A stretch of 64,000 bases of DNA. Source: Acetobacterium sp. KB-1. Its GTDB lineage: Bacteria > Bacillota > Clostridia > Eubacteriales > Eubacteriaceae. The stretch covers positions 1,649,736 to 1,713,735 of the forward strand of contig NZ_CP030040.1 in the NCBI RefSeq assembly GCF_003260995.1, given 5' to 3'. This document shows positions 35,001-45,287 of this stretch, in pieces; position 1 is the stretch's first letter; every line of letters begins with the position of its first letter. Both the position numbers and the translations under genes were made by a program. The notes below the pieces were generated by a model, which did not search any database, was not told the DNA's origin, and saw only the letters and a list, made by a program, of their open reading frames with translations.

Positions 35001-35935
35001 GCCAGTACCTTTTCGTAGTCAGTCAGGTTTACCTTAAACTGAAGCTGTTTTTGAGCATCCATAATATTAAGGGTTGCCATATTGATTTCCGCTTGAGTGT
35101 TGTCTTGATCGACCACATTGTCTTCCACCACCATCATATAATCAGACCAGGATGAAGGGGTATATTCAGCTTCATTGACAGCCTGAAGGGCAGTAATATA
35201 TCCGGACATGATTTTACCTTTGACCAGATTACCTTGAGCTGCCTTAATATTTCTAGTGGCTGTTTTAATCTCATCAACCGTATTTTCCGAATCAACGATA
35301 TTTTCATTGACTATATCCTGATAATCCGCCCAGGACGCCTTGGTATAGTCGTATTCATTAACAGCAGCCAAGGCCGAATAATAAGCCTGCATGTTTTCAT
35401 CAACCGCTACCAGTTTGATCCGGATTCCTTCCAATCGCAATCCTTTTCCTGCTGTGCCTGCTGTTTCGCCGCTTATAAACCAAGTCGCATCGTCATTAAT
35501 ATCCTTCAGCCAGCCTTCATTCTGTACCTGAACATTATAACGAAGAGTATAGCCAGGAAGATTATTTAGTACCAACCGGATGCTTTCCAGACGCAGGCCC
35601 TGACCTTCAGTCCCGGCCATGTTTCCCATGACAAAGGGACCTAAATTACCCTTATTTTGAACATGAACATAGGTCTGTATATTCGCCGTTACCGGAACGC
35701 CACCGACAAGTTCAACCCGTAAGCTCTCCAAACGTTTGCCCTGTCCGATTGTCCCGGATAAATCACCATTCGTAACCCAATAGCCTTCCCAACCGATATC
35801 CTGAATATGCGTTTTATACTGTACGCCGTAAGCCGCTGAGGTGTCAAGGGTTCCATCAGCCGCATAAACCCCTGACGAACATGCCATGGAAATCAGCAAT
35901 GCCGTCGATAAAATCGGGACACCCATTCTTTTCAT
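32090..35935 (-). CDS. Giant exported ChW/FIVAR-repeat surface protein
   Basis: About 1,280 residues. A signal peptide (M-K-R-M-G-V-P-I-L-S-T-A-L-L-I-S, cut near G-V-Y-A) leads to three ChW repeats (about residues 35-180; each has G-W-x8-11-G then G-x-G-x-R-L-E). At least ten repeats of about 55 residues follow, with Y-T-x-x-S-W-x-x-Y near the start and T-Q-x-x-V/I-x-x-A near the end, like FIVAR modules. The last 300 residues are less regular. ChW repeats are clostridial surface modules; FIVAR-type helical bundles form long adhesin stalks. No LPxTG is seen, so ChW may hold it at the wall. Start ambiguous: 35935 (GAGGA) or 35974 (GAGGAG). Confidence 0.75.
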   Translation of the reverse strand: MKRMGVPILSTALLISMACSSGVYAADGTLDTSAAYGVQYKTHIQDIGWEGYWVTNGDLSGTIGQGKRLESLRVELVGGVPVTANIQTYVHVQNKGNLGPFVMGNMAGTEGQGLRLESIRLVLNNLPGYTLRYNVQVQNEGWLKDINDDATWFISGETAGTAGKGLRLEGIRIKLVAVDENMQAYYSALAAVNEYDYTKASWADYQDIVNENIVDSENTVDEIKTATRNIKAAQGNLVKGKIMSGYITALQAVNEAEYTPSSWSDYMMVVEDNVVDQDNTQAEINMATLNIMDAQKQLQFKVNLTDYEKVLASVREEDYTEPSWSVYQNVLTANVMTEANSQIEVNTAVNRIKLAQNKMVRKFDFSAYNALLNAVKEDDYIESSWSVYQLIVDDNQVDEDDTQTDIETAIKNIEAAQARLVKKADLKYYQAALDAVNKNDYTTASWTEYQKAINTIIVNVTSNQDVVKAAVENILENQKKLVPAADMTYYEMALEAVGRDDYTSASWLAYQKVVDANVVIPTDGQEAVNQAILNIEAAQKKLVKGANLDTYKEVLAAVNSDGYTSASWDKYQKVISRNVMTGDKTQAQVDAATEKIRIAQAALIERGSLDLPGGYNETIASKSEIDYTSTSWATYDKVLNSNYMDADKSQAQIDTAVRNIKRGQLGLKKAGDLTEYLYLVENNKNLGIPMVQGQYTSATWNVYQKILDKNEMNRDKTQTQINSAVVAIERAQKNLKLKGDMTEYNATLALVKEADYTVASWSAYLKVVMSKDNYMNGDNDESAIKVAIGNIKLAQTTVLKKKGNVDDYNRLIAKYVGQQDKFTTKGWNAYMAVLAKYVMTTENTQDQIQSAITFITLAQEELLNNPSAYLGEYTRVLGLVDDESSYTPESWTAYMVVVNKYRSITKDSLQSDVDKATAAILKAQSDTLVRQNGTELKAFQKVLELYQNNYRSGSGNFYEINKRISNWEIYEQAVLRYASFYEDYTWKPSAITTLSKPEEITAATNAIDIAIRALRPKTELGLDGAIASYEAVKAAAIPWNNAAIAMEYTEDSFEAYATICRANDLQNLIIDSTGTLMTPTLINNAAANIQGAMDYKKPVLRAKDGDVQKFQFEKNWYTEFKKDYYTKARWTAYESKITTTYYDLDHPENIEQTKIQADTNTITALREALIYNASYIMEQARITATNLGSFSVSGTQNNVIERTKALMSGISGLENFNIANYSVTYMQITGDGKGTATINPDGSIASIGDGKATVKISIQALNDTVSTEIVTTGELTLTIIP

Positions 35936-36152
35936 GCTTTTTCCTCTATCCTTATCTTTTATTTTTTTTATCATCTGCGGACTCCTCATCTCGTTTTATA
36001 CTTCAATTCTACACGTTTTTAAGCGCATTTGCAATCCCTGATCGAGATCATCACATGATTGCATCACTTTTCCTGCTTACAAAAAGCACTTTCTAAATCT
36101 CCAAGAATAAACGCTTACCTATGTAATCGACAAAACTCTATTTTTCTTTAAC

Positions 36153-36182
36153 AAAAAAGGATACCGAAAGATATCCTTTTTT
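36153..36182 (-). terminator. Hairpin upstream of the first surface protein gene, after the second
   Basis: AAAAAAGGATA/TATCCTTTTTT stem (36153-36163 and 36172-36182), probably the terminator of the 36297-39953 gene. Confidence 0.75.
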
Positions 36183-36296
36183 ATTTGCGCAAAAACCATA
36201 AATTGATTGCTTACTTTTTTTGCTAAATATCCCCACCTAAACGATGTTTTTAGCTCTGTCATTTTGTTTGAAGAATGTATTGCTTTCACCGTTTAG

Positions 36297-39200
36297 TTAT
36301 GATGCGGTTGTGACTTCAAGCTTTGTGACACTCGCCTGTCTATTTGGTGTTGTTTCATCATCCTGAGCAACCAGGTAGATATCATAATCGGTGTTGGCTA
36401 TAAGCCCACTATTTATCGTAAGGCTAACCTCATCGGTTCCTGAAACCGTAATCGGATTATTTGCTAATATGACCTCATCAACCGATGGTGCGGTACTATT
36501 ATTTGCCACCACCTTGTAATAGACGGTCCCAGGTTCGTTCATTTTAACCTGCAAATCAAGGCTTGTTGTCAAAATGTTCACTGCTTTCGGATAATCAGTA
36601 ACGAAGACTGGTGCTGTCAAATCCTCACTAATGGTTATGGTTGCGGTCGGATTTATGCCGCCACTCATTACAAAGGTTAGCGTCAGGTCACCAGCATTTT
36701 TGCTAGTTAAATAGTCTTTTTTAATGGTCACTACATTTCCACTCACCGTATAATCTGTATTAATAACAAGATCGGTCGCTTCATTGCTGACCTTTGTGAA
36801 GGTTCGTCCGCTAAGAGTCAGGGTAAATATCAGATCTACCGGGGATGACTTATCAAAGCTGGCGATCGTTGGTGTAACCGCTGCATCACCCGGTAACACC
36901 CCGGTTATCGTAATTGCGACACTGGGATTTGTGCCATTGCTCATAATAAAGGTCAACGTCACAGTTCCATTTATTTTGGCTTCAAGATACTCTTTTTTTA
37001 TGGTAAAGGTATTATCAACGACGGTATAATCGGTATCTTTTTCAAGGGTATTGGTGCCATCGCTGATACTGGTGACCATTTTTCCGTTGGGCGTCAGGGT
37101 AATCACCATATCAGCCTGTGCCGCTTTGTTAAAGGTTGCTACCGTTGGCGACACCGTTGCCGGGTTGACACCTAAAACCGCCGCACTTGTTACCACACCG
37201 GCGTAATTTCCGGTGCCGGTTGCAGTAACCCGAAGGTACTTACCTTCATCGGCATTGACCAGCGTATAGGTTGCCAAATCTGCACCGCTTATATCACTAT
37301 AGCCATCACTTTCGTTGTCGGACCGTTGCCACTGGTAGGTTGCCGCCGCCCCGGTCGGTGTCAGGTTTGAGCTTAGCACATTTCCGACAACCGGGCTGCC
37401 GGAAATGGTTGTCCCGGTTAAGGTGATTTTCCCGGTCGTAATGGTTATGGGATTACTGGCTGCCGCTTTTGTTAACGCAGCAGCCTTGGCCTGAATTGAT
37501 ATGATCCCATCCTGGGCTACACCTGATGTCGAAATGGTGACCTGAGTATTACTGTTTCGTGTTACCCCTGATATTGTCAGCCCGGTTGTACCGGCGTTAA
37601 TATCCCACAATGCCACTGAAGCAGCATTAGTTGAGTAAGTGTCATTGGTCAGTGTCACTACGATCGCTGGGTTTGTTGCCCCAATTGAAATACTGGTGGT
37701 GCTGGTAATTTCTCCGGGACTAATTGCCTGAATCGTGATAACAGCCGTCCCGTAGACAGCCGAACCATCTGTTGCTGTTGCCCGCACTGTTACCGTACCG
37801 GCCTGAGCGGGAATCAACAACCCGGTTGACGAAATCGTCGCTGTTCCGGTTCCGCCTGTTACCGTCCAAGCCACATTTTTATTTGCGGCATTGCTTGGCA
37901 GTACCGTGGCCATCATTTGGAGACTGCTGTTACTGGAGACGGTTGTGGCTGAACCCGTCCCAATAACAACAATACTGCCGACTTTGATGGGACTGACCAC
38001 AATCGATACTGCATTACTTACCATATTTTTTGATAAGGCCCCAGCTTTAGCCGTGAAAGAAATCGATCCAACCGCTGCTGTCCCTGTCGTATTAATGGTG
38101 AGCTGGGTATCACTATTTCGGGTAATCGAAGCAACTGATAAACCGCTTGATCCCATCGCGATCGTCCAGTTACTAACTGTGGTTGCTGCTGTTGTAAAGG
38201 TATCATTTATCAGGTTGATCTCAAAACTCGGATCAACCGCACCAGCAATGATCGACGACGCCGTTTCAATCGTGCCGGAAGCCGAATCCAGAACAATCAG
38301 ACTCAACGTGCCATTTTTGCCGGTACCATCTTTTGCTGTAGCTTTCACTGTCACCGTTCCATTTGTAACCCCTGTCACCAAACCGGAACTTGAAACCGTA
38401 GCGCTACCAGTTCCATTTATGACTGACCAAGTCACACTTTTATTGGCTGCATTTGTCGGGCTCACCGTTGCGCTTAACTGTAGGGTTTTGCCTTTCACAA
38501 GACTGGTGGCTCCGTCAGAAGCCGATAAGGTAACGCCTGAAACCAGTATCGGCGGTGATACCGGTGGAATCTTGACTGTTTTTCCCACCGTTTGTTTTTC
38601 CGGTGCTTTCTCATAGGTTACGCTATCGGCGTTAACCAGGGACTCACCAATTGCCCCTTGTCCCTTGACATCTGCCTTGCCGTTAAAAATCATACTTTCC
38701 ACTCGACTATCACTGTCAAGACTTATTTGGCTACCTGCACCAGCCCGCGTCACGGTCATCTCCGCTATGGTTGTTCCACTTCGGGTTGACAGCTTCATTT
38801 TAGCTGCATTTACAGTAATCTGATCAAAGTCACCCTCCAGGATCAGCTCTTCACCGCTGGCCGCCTCAGAAATTATCACATCCAATCCCGCCGCATTTTT
38901 TGCAACAATTCGGACCTGACCACTGGCTGTTTCCTGAATGGTGATCCGTTTATAGCTTCCGCCATTGATATGAATGCTGTTTTTCCCGCCACCACGAACG
39001 TACGTTTCTCCACTAACCACAATATTATTTAGCGTTACGGTTCCCAATCCAACCTCTTCGGAGATGATCAGATTTCCTGTGATGCGCATATTCTGCAAAG
39101 TTACCCCACTCGCCTGTATGACCACATCCTGATTAACCGTTTCCATACTCCCCGTTATACCATAGGTTCCGGCGCTGTCATAAACCCTGGCTGCCGTCAA

Positions 39201-39953
39201 TGATTCTAGTGCGTCGTACGCTGTCTTGATGGCATTGGTTGCAGCATCGACTTCAGTCTGGTTATTTTTAACCGTCATAACATTGACATTGATAACCGTT
39301 TGTAAGTTCGACCACGAATAGGTGGTATAATCGGAACGCGCTGCTTCTTTAGCCACTGCCAGCACCTTATTATAGTCGGTCAAATCGGCATCTTCTTTGC
39401 TAATCCGAATCTGGATTCCCTCTAGCCGCAAACCCCTGCCTTCGGTTCCTGAGCTTTCGCCATCTTTAGCCCAAATGGTTTCCCAGCCGACATTCTCAAT
39501 ATGAGTGCGATATTCAATTGAATAATCGGGCATATTAACCAGGCGTATCCGAATGCCTTCCAGCCGCAGACTCATTCCTTGGCTACCGGCGGAATTGCCA
39601 TTATTCGACCAGTATTTTTCCCAGCCTTGATTCTGGACATGGGTGAGGTACTCAATCTTTGCGCCATCCGGTACATCACCGGTAAGCTTGATTTCAATTC
39701 CCTCCAATCTCAAGCTCTGTCCTTCGGTTCCAGATCGCAGCCCGTTGGTCTGCCAGCTACTTTCCCAGCCGACATTCTGGATGTGGGTTCGATATGTAAT
39801 CCCTGTTACCTGGCTGGTGGTAATCCCAAGAAGCTCTTTGCTTGCGGTTAAATCTGTCTGAGACGACATTTCGTTTTCAGCCATAACATTGCCAGAAAAT
39901 ACCAATAATAGCATCATCACAATTTCTAATATTCGCAGACTCCTTTTTTTCAT
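36297..39953 (-). CDS. Exported ChW surface protein with Big2 and X2 domains
   Basis: A 1,218-residue mosaic. Signal peptide to about residue 25 (V-M-A-E). Three ChW repeats at about 50-190, one FIVAR-like repeat (195-255), a beta-rich stretch of short repeats that may be a beta-helix (about 260-460), two Big2 Ig-like domains (V-S-G-V-T-L-S-A-S-D and S-P-T-N-A-A-N-K-S-V-T-W; again near 645-730), two matching modules containing W-T-I-A/W-D-I-N, a Y-Q-W-Q-R-S-D domain near 890, two carbohydrate-binding X2-like domains (A-S-F-D-K-S; D-Y-T-V and V-T-I-K-K-D-Y-L), and a final fibronectin-like domain. Probable adhesion or carbohydrate-binding protein. No LPxTG or enzyme domain. Confidence 0.75.
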   Translation of the reverse strand: MKKRSLRILEIVMMLLLVFSGNVMAENEMSSQTDLTASKELLGITTSQVTGITYRTHIQNVGWESSWQTNGLRSGTEGQSLRLEGIEIKLTGDVPDGAKIEYLTHVQNQGWEKYWSNNGNSAGSQGMSLRLEGIRIRLVNMPDYSIEYRTHIENVGWETIWAKDGESSGTEGRGLRLEGIQIRISKEDADLTDYNKVLAVAKEAARSDYTTYSWSNLQTVINVNVMTVKNNQTEVDAATNAIKTAYDALESLTAARVYDSAGTYGITGSMETVNQDVVIQASGVTLQNMRITGNLIISEEVGLGTVTLNNIVVSGETYVRGGGKNSIHINGGSYKRITIQETASGQVRIVAKNAAGLDVIISEAASGEELILEGDFDQITVNAAKMKLSTRSGTTIAEMTVTRAGAGSQISLDSDSRVESMIFNGKADVKGQGAIGESLVNADSVTYEKAPEKQTVGKTVKIPPVSPPILVSGVTLSASDGATSLVKGKTLQLSATVSPTNAANKSVTWSVINGTGSATVSSSGLVTGVTNGTVTVKATAKDGTGKNGTLSLIVLDSASGTIETASSIIAGAVDPSFEINLINDTFTTAATTVSNWTIAMGSSGLSVASITRNSDTQLTINTTGTAAVGSISFTAKAGALSKNMVSNAVSIVVSPIKVGSIVVIGTGSATTVSSNSSLQMMATVLPSNAANKNVAWTVTGGTGTATISSTGLLIPAQAGTVTVRATATDGSAVYGTAVITIQAISPGEITSTTSISIGATNPAIVVTLTNDTYSTNAASVALWDINAGTTGLTISGVTRNSNTQVTISTSGVAQDGIISIQAKAAALTKAAASNPITITTGKITLTGTTISGSPVVGNVLSSNLTPTGAAATYQWQRSDNESDGYSDISGADLATYTLVNADEGKYLRVTATGTGNYAGVVTSAAVLGVNPATVSPTVATFNKAAQADMVITLTPNGKMVTSISDGTNTLEKDTDYTVVDNTFTIKKEYLEAKINGTVTLTFIMSNGTNPSVAITITGVLPGDAAVTPTIASFDKSSPVDLIFTLTLSGRTFTKVSNEATDLVINTDYTVSGNVVTIKKDYLTSKNAGDLTLTFVMSGGINPTATITISEDLTAPVFVTDYPKAVNILTTSLDLQVKMNEPGTVYYKVVANNSTAPSVDEVILANNPITVSGTDEVSLTINSGLIANTDYDIYLVAQDDETTPNRQASVTKLEVTTAS

Positions 39954-40022
39954 ATTAACTCCCTTCTATTTCAACATAACTATCGATGACTATTCAGTCT
40001 CATTTTCAACTCTACAACACTC

Positions 40023-40069
40023 AAAAAACAGCCCGACTGCAAAATCAGCTTAAAACGGACTGTTTTTTT
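40023..40069 (-). terminator. Terminator after the LRR/Ig-like giant protein gene
   Basis: AAAAAACAG-CCG with CGG-CTGTTTTTT (one mismatch), loop of 20, ending in T run. Confidence 0.7.
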
Positions 40070-40121
40070 GTTTTAATTTAGAACACAAGCGACTGTACAT
40101 ATCCCAGGTGTTTACGGGGTT

Positions 40122-43100
40122 TTAACTAACCGTAATGGTTTTATCCCCTTCTTGTTCAGCTTCTCGGCCATTCTTATCCTGTAAATAGACCTTTACCGTA
40201 TAAGTACCCGTTTCTTTGGGAACATAATAGATGGCGCTAGTGGTTGAATAATCCCGAATTGTCTGTTCGACTCCGCCGTCTTTAGAATAAGTAAACTTGT
40301 ATTTATAGGGCTTCAGTCCGCCTTCAGCCGTTGCTCTTAACGATACCGAACTGCCTAGAACGATGGTATCCTTAGCAACCGTAAAAGTCTTGAGACTCGG
40401 CACTGCATAAACCATATATTTTTCAATTTTACTCTTTGCCTGTGGACTGCCATTATCATCCTGTACGGTCACGATAAAGGTATAGGTACCACTTAGTGTC
40501 GGGGTAAAGACAGCCTTATTATCTGTTGACTCAATCGGGGTAACTGCTCCACCGTTTAACTGATAAGAAAAGGTATAGGTGTACGGTGTTTTCCCGCCAA
40601 CAACCGCTGCTGTCAACTCAATCGGGGTTTCTACATATTGTCCGGATGGTAGGTTTGCTGTAAAAGATTTAACCACCGGATGATCAACGACCTCAAAGTC
40701 TAGAATACTGCCTTCGTAATCTTCTGTACACACTCTACCAGTCGCATCCTTCACACGGACATGAAGGCTATAGAAGCCCGGTTGCTGAGGAATGAAGTTA
40801 ACCGTTTTGCTGGTTGAATAGGCTTTGATTGTCTGTGGAGTTGTTTCGTCCTGATAGTAATAATAAAACTCGTATGAATATGGGCTTTTGCCACCAGTAG
40901 CGGCAGCAGTCAGCTTAACTGTTGTTCCAATGTTGACACCAGAAAGCTTATCGGTCTTAAAACTCTTTACTGCCAGCCCCTGCAACACCTTATAGCCGCT
41001 GATTTTATAGGTAGCCGTATTCGTTCCATCAAAGACGTCCACACAAATATTATAGGAACCTGTTAACGTTGGTGTAAAGGTTGCTGCTGCGGTATAAGGG
41101 TCGGCTGTTGTACTTGGGGTGGTGATTGGAATCGTCACCCGATTACTCCCCTGCATGTAATAAAAATCAAATTCCGGGTCAATCAATCCTGTTCCCGACT
41201 TTACTTTTGCTGTAAGAATAACGGCATCACCCGGATAAACTGCTGAACCCTTGGCCTTTGACGGGGTCAAACTTTCAATCACCGGCGGATTGCCAACCGT
41301 TGCGATGGCACTGACATCCTGGTTATCATAATTGGTACATTTCACACCATTGGCATCAGTGACAATGACATGGAATTTGTAATTGCCCTTGGTTGGCATC
41401 GCAAAGGTTACGGTTTTTGACTTCGGATTACTACTGGGAACTGCCTGTGGGACTGTTCCGCCATCCAGATAATAATAAAACTCATAGGTATAAGGGGTTT
41501 TCCCACCACTACCAGCAGCTGTCAGTTTAATGATATCCCCGACAATCAGATCGGTTGTTTTGTTCGCCTTGATCGATTTGGTGGTGACATCCGATAAAAC
41601 CTTGTAACTGGATTTTTTTACTACATCTTTAGAGCCGATACTATCAGTTGCGGTGATCGTGAAGGTATAGCTTCCTGGTTTAGTTTTATCAAATTCAAAA
41701 ACACCGTTATTCGTTTGTTCCTGTTTATCAACAATAGTGCGTCCCTGTTTGGCCTCAAAAACATAGGTAATATCCTGAAATCCTGTTGATCCATTTTTCT
41801 CGGCCGTAATAATTAAGGTATCATTTTCATAGGCTACTGGTGTCGCGGTGTGTGAGCCAACACTCTGATCTTTTTCAACGGTTAAGGGTTTAAGATCCGG
41901 CGGGTTGGTCACGGCCGCCGTCTGGCTAATTGTATCTACTGTATCTGCCAGTACAATACCGTTTAAATCAGTTACTTTTACGGAAAATGTATAGTTACCG
42001 ACCTCATTTAATTGGTATGATGTCGTTTTATCCTTAGTGCTGACAATCGCTGTTTCAACCCCATCCGGTCCGGTTACATAATAGTCATAGGTATAAGGGG
42101 TTTTTCCACCGCTGGCTGAAACGGTCAGTTTGATGGTACTCCCCAGTAGTAAACCAGTGGTTTTACTAAGCTTAACCGCTTTGGCGGTTCCCAGCGATAA
42201 AACCTTGTAACTGGTAATTTTTTTAGTCACCTTGGTTCCTTGTTGGTCGGTCACTTCCACCATCAGGGTATAGCTTCCTGCCATTGGTGGCACAAATTTG
42301 GCGCTGGCCAGCGCGACCCGATTGGTTCCTGTTCCTGCTACATTGACAGTGTCACCAATCTTCACCCAACTTCTTCCCTGTTTGTAGGAAAAAACACAAC
42401 TCAGATCACCATCGCCTTTGGCATTTTCCAGTTTCGCACTCAACTGAACCGAATCCTTTTGGTACACAACTGCTGTGTCGGCGGGGTCTGTTTTCACCTT
42501 ATCTGCGTTGAAATCCGAAATCACCGCCGGATTAGTGACCTTAACCGGAACACTGGCTGACTCATCGATATTGCCACTCGGTTGATTATTGGCGTCCATG
42601 ATTTCGACATAGAAGATGTGCTCACCTACTTCAGTCATCGGATAATTGACTGTCTTTGCTGTCGCAAAAGTTGTATTGATAGCTATCGGACTAATATCAC
42701 TGGGTTTTTTGACATAAAACTTATATTGATACGCGGCTTTCCCACCGGTTCCACTGGCAGTCAGTTTAACCACATCACCCAATAGTACGCCACTGGTTTT
42801 ACTGACCTTTACCGCTTTGGCTGATGGAGCTGCCAGAACCTTGATGGAACTCATGGTTTTGGTATCAGCTATTGTCCCATCCGGGTTTTTCAGGGTGACG
42901 GTAAAAGTATAGGTGCCCGCTGTCGTTGGTGTAAAAGTAAATGTATTGGTAGTCGCTACCGTGGTAATCTCAGAATTGGGAATGGTGATTAAACTACTCC
43001 CGATCTTTCCGGTTAAAATAAGAGTTGAACTGGCAATAACGGGATCGACTTCAGCTATTATATCTATGGGTGTGCCAACATAAAAGACATCGCCAGTCGT

Positions 43101-45287
43101 TTTAAAATCACTAATCAAGGGGTTATTATTGATTGTTAAGTCTTCTTCTATTGTCGTTTGCACGCCGTTGCTATCGCTAATCTCCACCTTTATCTCATAA
43201 TCGCCATGTTCACCGAAAAATTTGCTCATCGTTTTAGTCGATGTTGGTTCTAATGACATGGGAATGTATTGATCGTCGGTTTCTGTCTTTAATTTATAAA
43301 AAAACTGGTATTTGTAGGTTGATTTCCCACCACTTGCGTTAGCGGTGAACTTTACCGTAGCTTCACGGCTTTGCGGGGTATCAAAGGTCAGTGTTCCCTC
43401 TAATTCAGGATAAACCACATAATTGCTAACCTGTCGTTTAGCAGTTAAATTATTGACATCTGACACTTCCACAAAAAAAGTATAGGTCCCTGCGGTTAGG
43501 GGGAAAAACGCATAACTGTTCTTGGTGCTATCAGCAGCGGTAATTTCAGTTTTGGCATCTGTACCGATTTGATAAAAATACTTATAGGTGTAAGCTCCTG
43601 TTCCACCTGAAGCTGCTTCCGCGTTAAGAATTACACCATCTGAATCGCCAAGATAGAAGAATGATCCATCATCTTTGGCGGCAGTAAAGTTGCCGATTTC
43701 CGGGGTATCCTGGATAATATACCCGGTAACTTCTAGCGATTTTACCGCTCCATAAGCATTGGTAACCGCCACTGTAAAGATATAGGTTCCGGTCTTTGGT
43801 GGCGTAAAGGTAATACTGGACTGATCTGAATAGTCCTGGATCACTTCGGTTGTTCCATCTACTGTATAAGAAAACTTATACTCGCTCTCGGTTTTTCCGC
43901 CGGAAGCCGTGGCAGTCAGTTTAAGTTCGGTTCCCAATTCCTGGGGTGAAGCCTTATCAACTTTAAAATCATCAACTTTGAGATAGTCATAAATTTTATA
44001 ATCGGTAATCTTTTTGATGGTTTCAAGCCCCTGATCATCTTTTACCTTTACATAAAAGGTATAAATGCCAGATTCGGTTAGGCCCGTTGTTTCCCAGTTC
44101 ATCGACGTAGCAGATGTACTGGCTTCCGTTTTATCAACAATGGTTTGGGTACCAATCGTATGATAAAACTCATAGCTAAATGGTCCCGTTCCGCCGGCTA
44201 CCGTCGCAGTAAATTTTATGGGAATGTTGATATACTGGGGGGATGAAACGCTTGAATTAAAATCAACAAGTGGCTGGTTGATTACCTTATAGCTGTCAAT
44301 AATCGTGTTGCATGTGACATTCGCGCCATCCTCCACCTCAACATAAAAGGTATAGATGCCAGCCTCAGACAGTGTAAACGGAGCTGTGCTAACCGTGGAC
44401 CAATCTTGTATGGTATTACCCGGTACGCGTGTTCCATCTAGTTTGACTAAATCGTATGAGAATCGATAACTCAGACTGCCGGTTCCACCCGTTGCTGCCG
44501 CAGTCAGGGTGATGTCGGTATTGATATTTTGTCCCGATGGCAAACTTGATGTTAATGTGGCACCGAAGCTTAAGGTATTGAAGGTTATTCCATGCTCAAA
44601 GGCATATTTTTCGGCCTGGGAATCTTTGTAACCTGAGATTTTAACCCCACTTGTATCGTTAAAGGCGTAAGCATCAATGGTTTTTACACTGGTTGGAATC
44701 ACTACCTCGGTAAGACTACTGCAACTGCCAAAGGTGTAGGATGCGGTTGCATCGCCAGACGCGATGGTGGTGACGGTCATCGGAACGATGATCTTCTGGA
44801 CATCTGTGTTGCCATTAAAAGCACCAGCGCCAATCGCCACCACTTTATAAGTGGCCAAGTTAGCGGGGATGCTTACCGTTGGATCACTGCCACTGTATTT
44901 TGTGATGGTCGCAACACCATCAATTACATCATAGTCATAATCACCAGAGGTCGCCATCGTTTCCATGGTTTCAGACGCCGCCAGGCTTTCTGATTTATTC
45001 ATGCTCTGGTTAACTTCAGGGGGTGTCAGAACAGGCTCTTCCTCGGGAACGTTCTGATCCGTGTCGGGAGCGATTGGTTCCGTCTCCGGCACTTCTGCTT
45101 CGGGGGACGCCGTCGTCTCCGTTTCAGTTGGCTCAAAAGCCTTTTCAATCAGATTGTCCACGCTTTCTGTCCGGGTTGGTTGGGTCGGTTGGTTTAATTC
45201 CTCCGCCAGCACGCCAATCGGCAAGCTACCAATAATCAGCATCGTACTGATTAACAGACATACGCTTTGTTTGAGTCTTTTCTTCAT
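40122..45287 (-). CDS. Giant exported protein: leucine-rich repeats plus about 15 Ig-like repeats
   Basis: About 1,721 residues. The signal peptide ends near V-L-A-E. Residues 30-120 are a Thr/Glu/Pro-rich linker. Residues 125-240 are a BspA-type leucine-rich segment (A-F-N-G-N-T-D-V-Q-K-I-I-V-P, then S-L-T-E-V-V-I-P). The rest is a row of about 15 Ig/PKD-like modules of 90-100 residues, most with G-G-K-x-P-Y-x-Y and G-x-Y-T-F-x-V-x-V-x-D-x-x-G. Such chains act as rigid stalks. No ChW, LPxTG or transmembrane anchor is seen, so it may be secreted or held by partners. Start at 45287 has GAGGG; the upstream GTG is less likely. Confidence 0.75.
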   Translation of the reverse strand: MKKRLKQSVCLLISTMLIIGSLPIGVLAEELNQPTQPTRTESVDNLIEKAFEPTETETTASPEAEVPETEPIAPDTDQNVPEEEPVLTPPEVNQSMNKSESLAASETMETMATSGDYDYDVIDGVATITKYSGSDPTVSIPANLATYKVVAIGAGAFNGNTDVQKIIVPMTVTTIASGDATASYTFGSCSSLTEVVIPTSVKTIDAYAFNDTSGVKISGYKDSQAEKYAFEHGITFNTLSFGATLTSSLPSGQNINTDITLTAAATGGTGSLSYRFSYDLVKLDGTRVPGNTIQDWSTVSTAPFTLSEAGIYTFYVEVEDGANVTCNTIIDSYKVINQPLVDFNSSVSSPQYINIPIKFTATVAGGTGPFSYEFYHTIGTQTIVDKTEASTSATSMNWETTGLTESGIYTFYVKVKDDQGLETIKKITDYKIYDYLKVDDFKVDKASPQELGTELKLTATASGGKTESEYKFSYTVDGTTEVIQDYSDQSSITFTPPKTGTYIFTVAVTNAYGAVKSLEVTGYIIQDTPEIGNFTAAKDDGSFFYLGDSDGVILNAEAASGGTGAYTYKYFYQIGTDAKTEITAADSTKNSYAFFPLTAGTYTFFVEVSDVNNLTAKRQVSNYVVYPELEGTLTFDTPQSREATVKFTANASGGKSTYKYQFFYKLKTETDDQYIPMSLEPTSTKTMSKFFGEHGDYEIKVEISDSNGVQTTIEEDLTINNNPLISDFKTTGDVFYVGTPIDIIAEVDPVIASSTLILTGKIGSSLITIPNSEITTVATTNTFTFTPTTAGTYTFTVTLKNPDGTIADTKTMSSIKVLAAPSAKAVKVSKTSGVLLGDVVKLTASGTGGKAAYQYKFYVKKPSDISPIAINTTFATAKTVNYPMTEVGEHIFYVEIMDANNQPSGNIDESASVPVKVTNPAVISDFNADKVKTDPADTAVVYQKDSVQLSAKLENAKGDGDLSCVFSYKQGRSWVKIGDTVNVAGTGTNRVALASAKFVPPMAGSYTLMVEVTDQQGTKVTKKITSYKVLSLGTAKAVKLSKTTGLLLGSTIKLTVSASGGKTPYTYDYYVTGPDGVETAIVSTKDKTTSYQLNEVGNYTFSVKVTDLNGIVLADTVDTISQTAAVTNPPDLKPLTVEKDQSVGSHTATPVAYENDTLIITAEKNGSTGFQDITYVFEAKQGRTIVDKQEQTNNGVFEFDKTKPGSYTFTITATDSIGSKDVVKKSSYKVLSDVTTKSIKANKTTDLIVGDIIKLTAAGSGGKTPYTYEFYYYLDGGTVPQAVPSSNPKSKTVTFAMPTKGNYKFHVIVTDANGVKCTNYDNQDVSAIATVGNPPVIESLTPSKAKGSAVYPGDAVILTAKVKSGTGLIDPEFDFYYMQGSNRVTIPITTPSTTADPYTAAATFTPTLTGSYNICVDVFDGTNTATYKISGYKVLQGLAVKSFKTDKLSGVNIGTTVKLTAAATGGKSPYSYEFYYYYQDETTPQTIKAYSTSKTVNFIPQQPGFYSLHVRVKDATGRVCTEDYEGSILDFEVVDHPVVKSFTANLPSGQYVETPIELTAAVVGGKTPYTYTFSYQLNGGAVTPIESTDNKAVFTPTLSGTYTFIVTVQDDNGSPQAKSKIEKYMVYAVPSLKTFTVAKDTIVLGSSVSLRATAEGGLKPYKYKFTYSKDGGVEQTIRDYSTTSAIYYVPKETGTYTVKVYLQDKNGREAEQEGDKTITVS

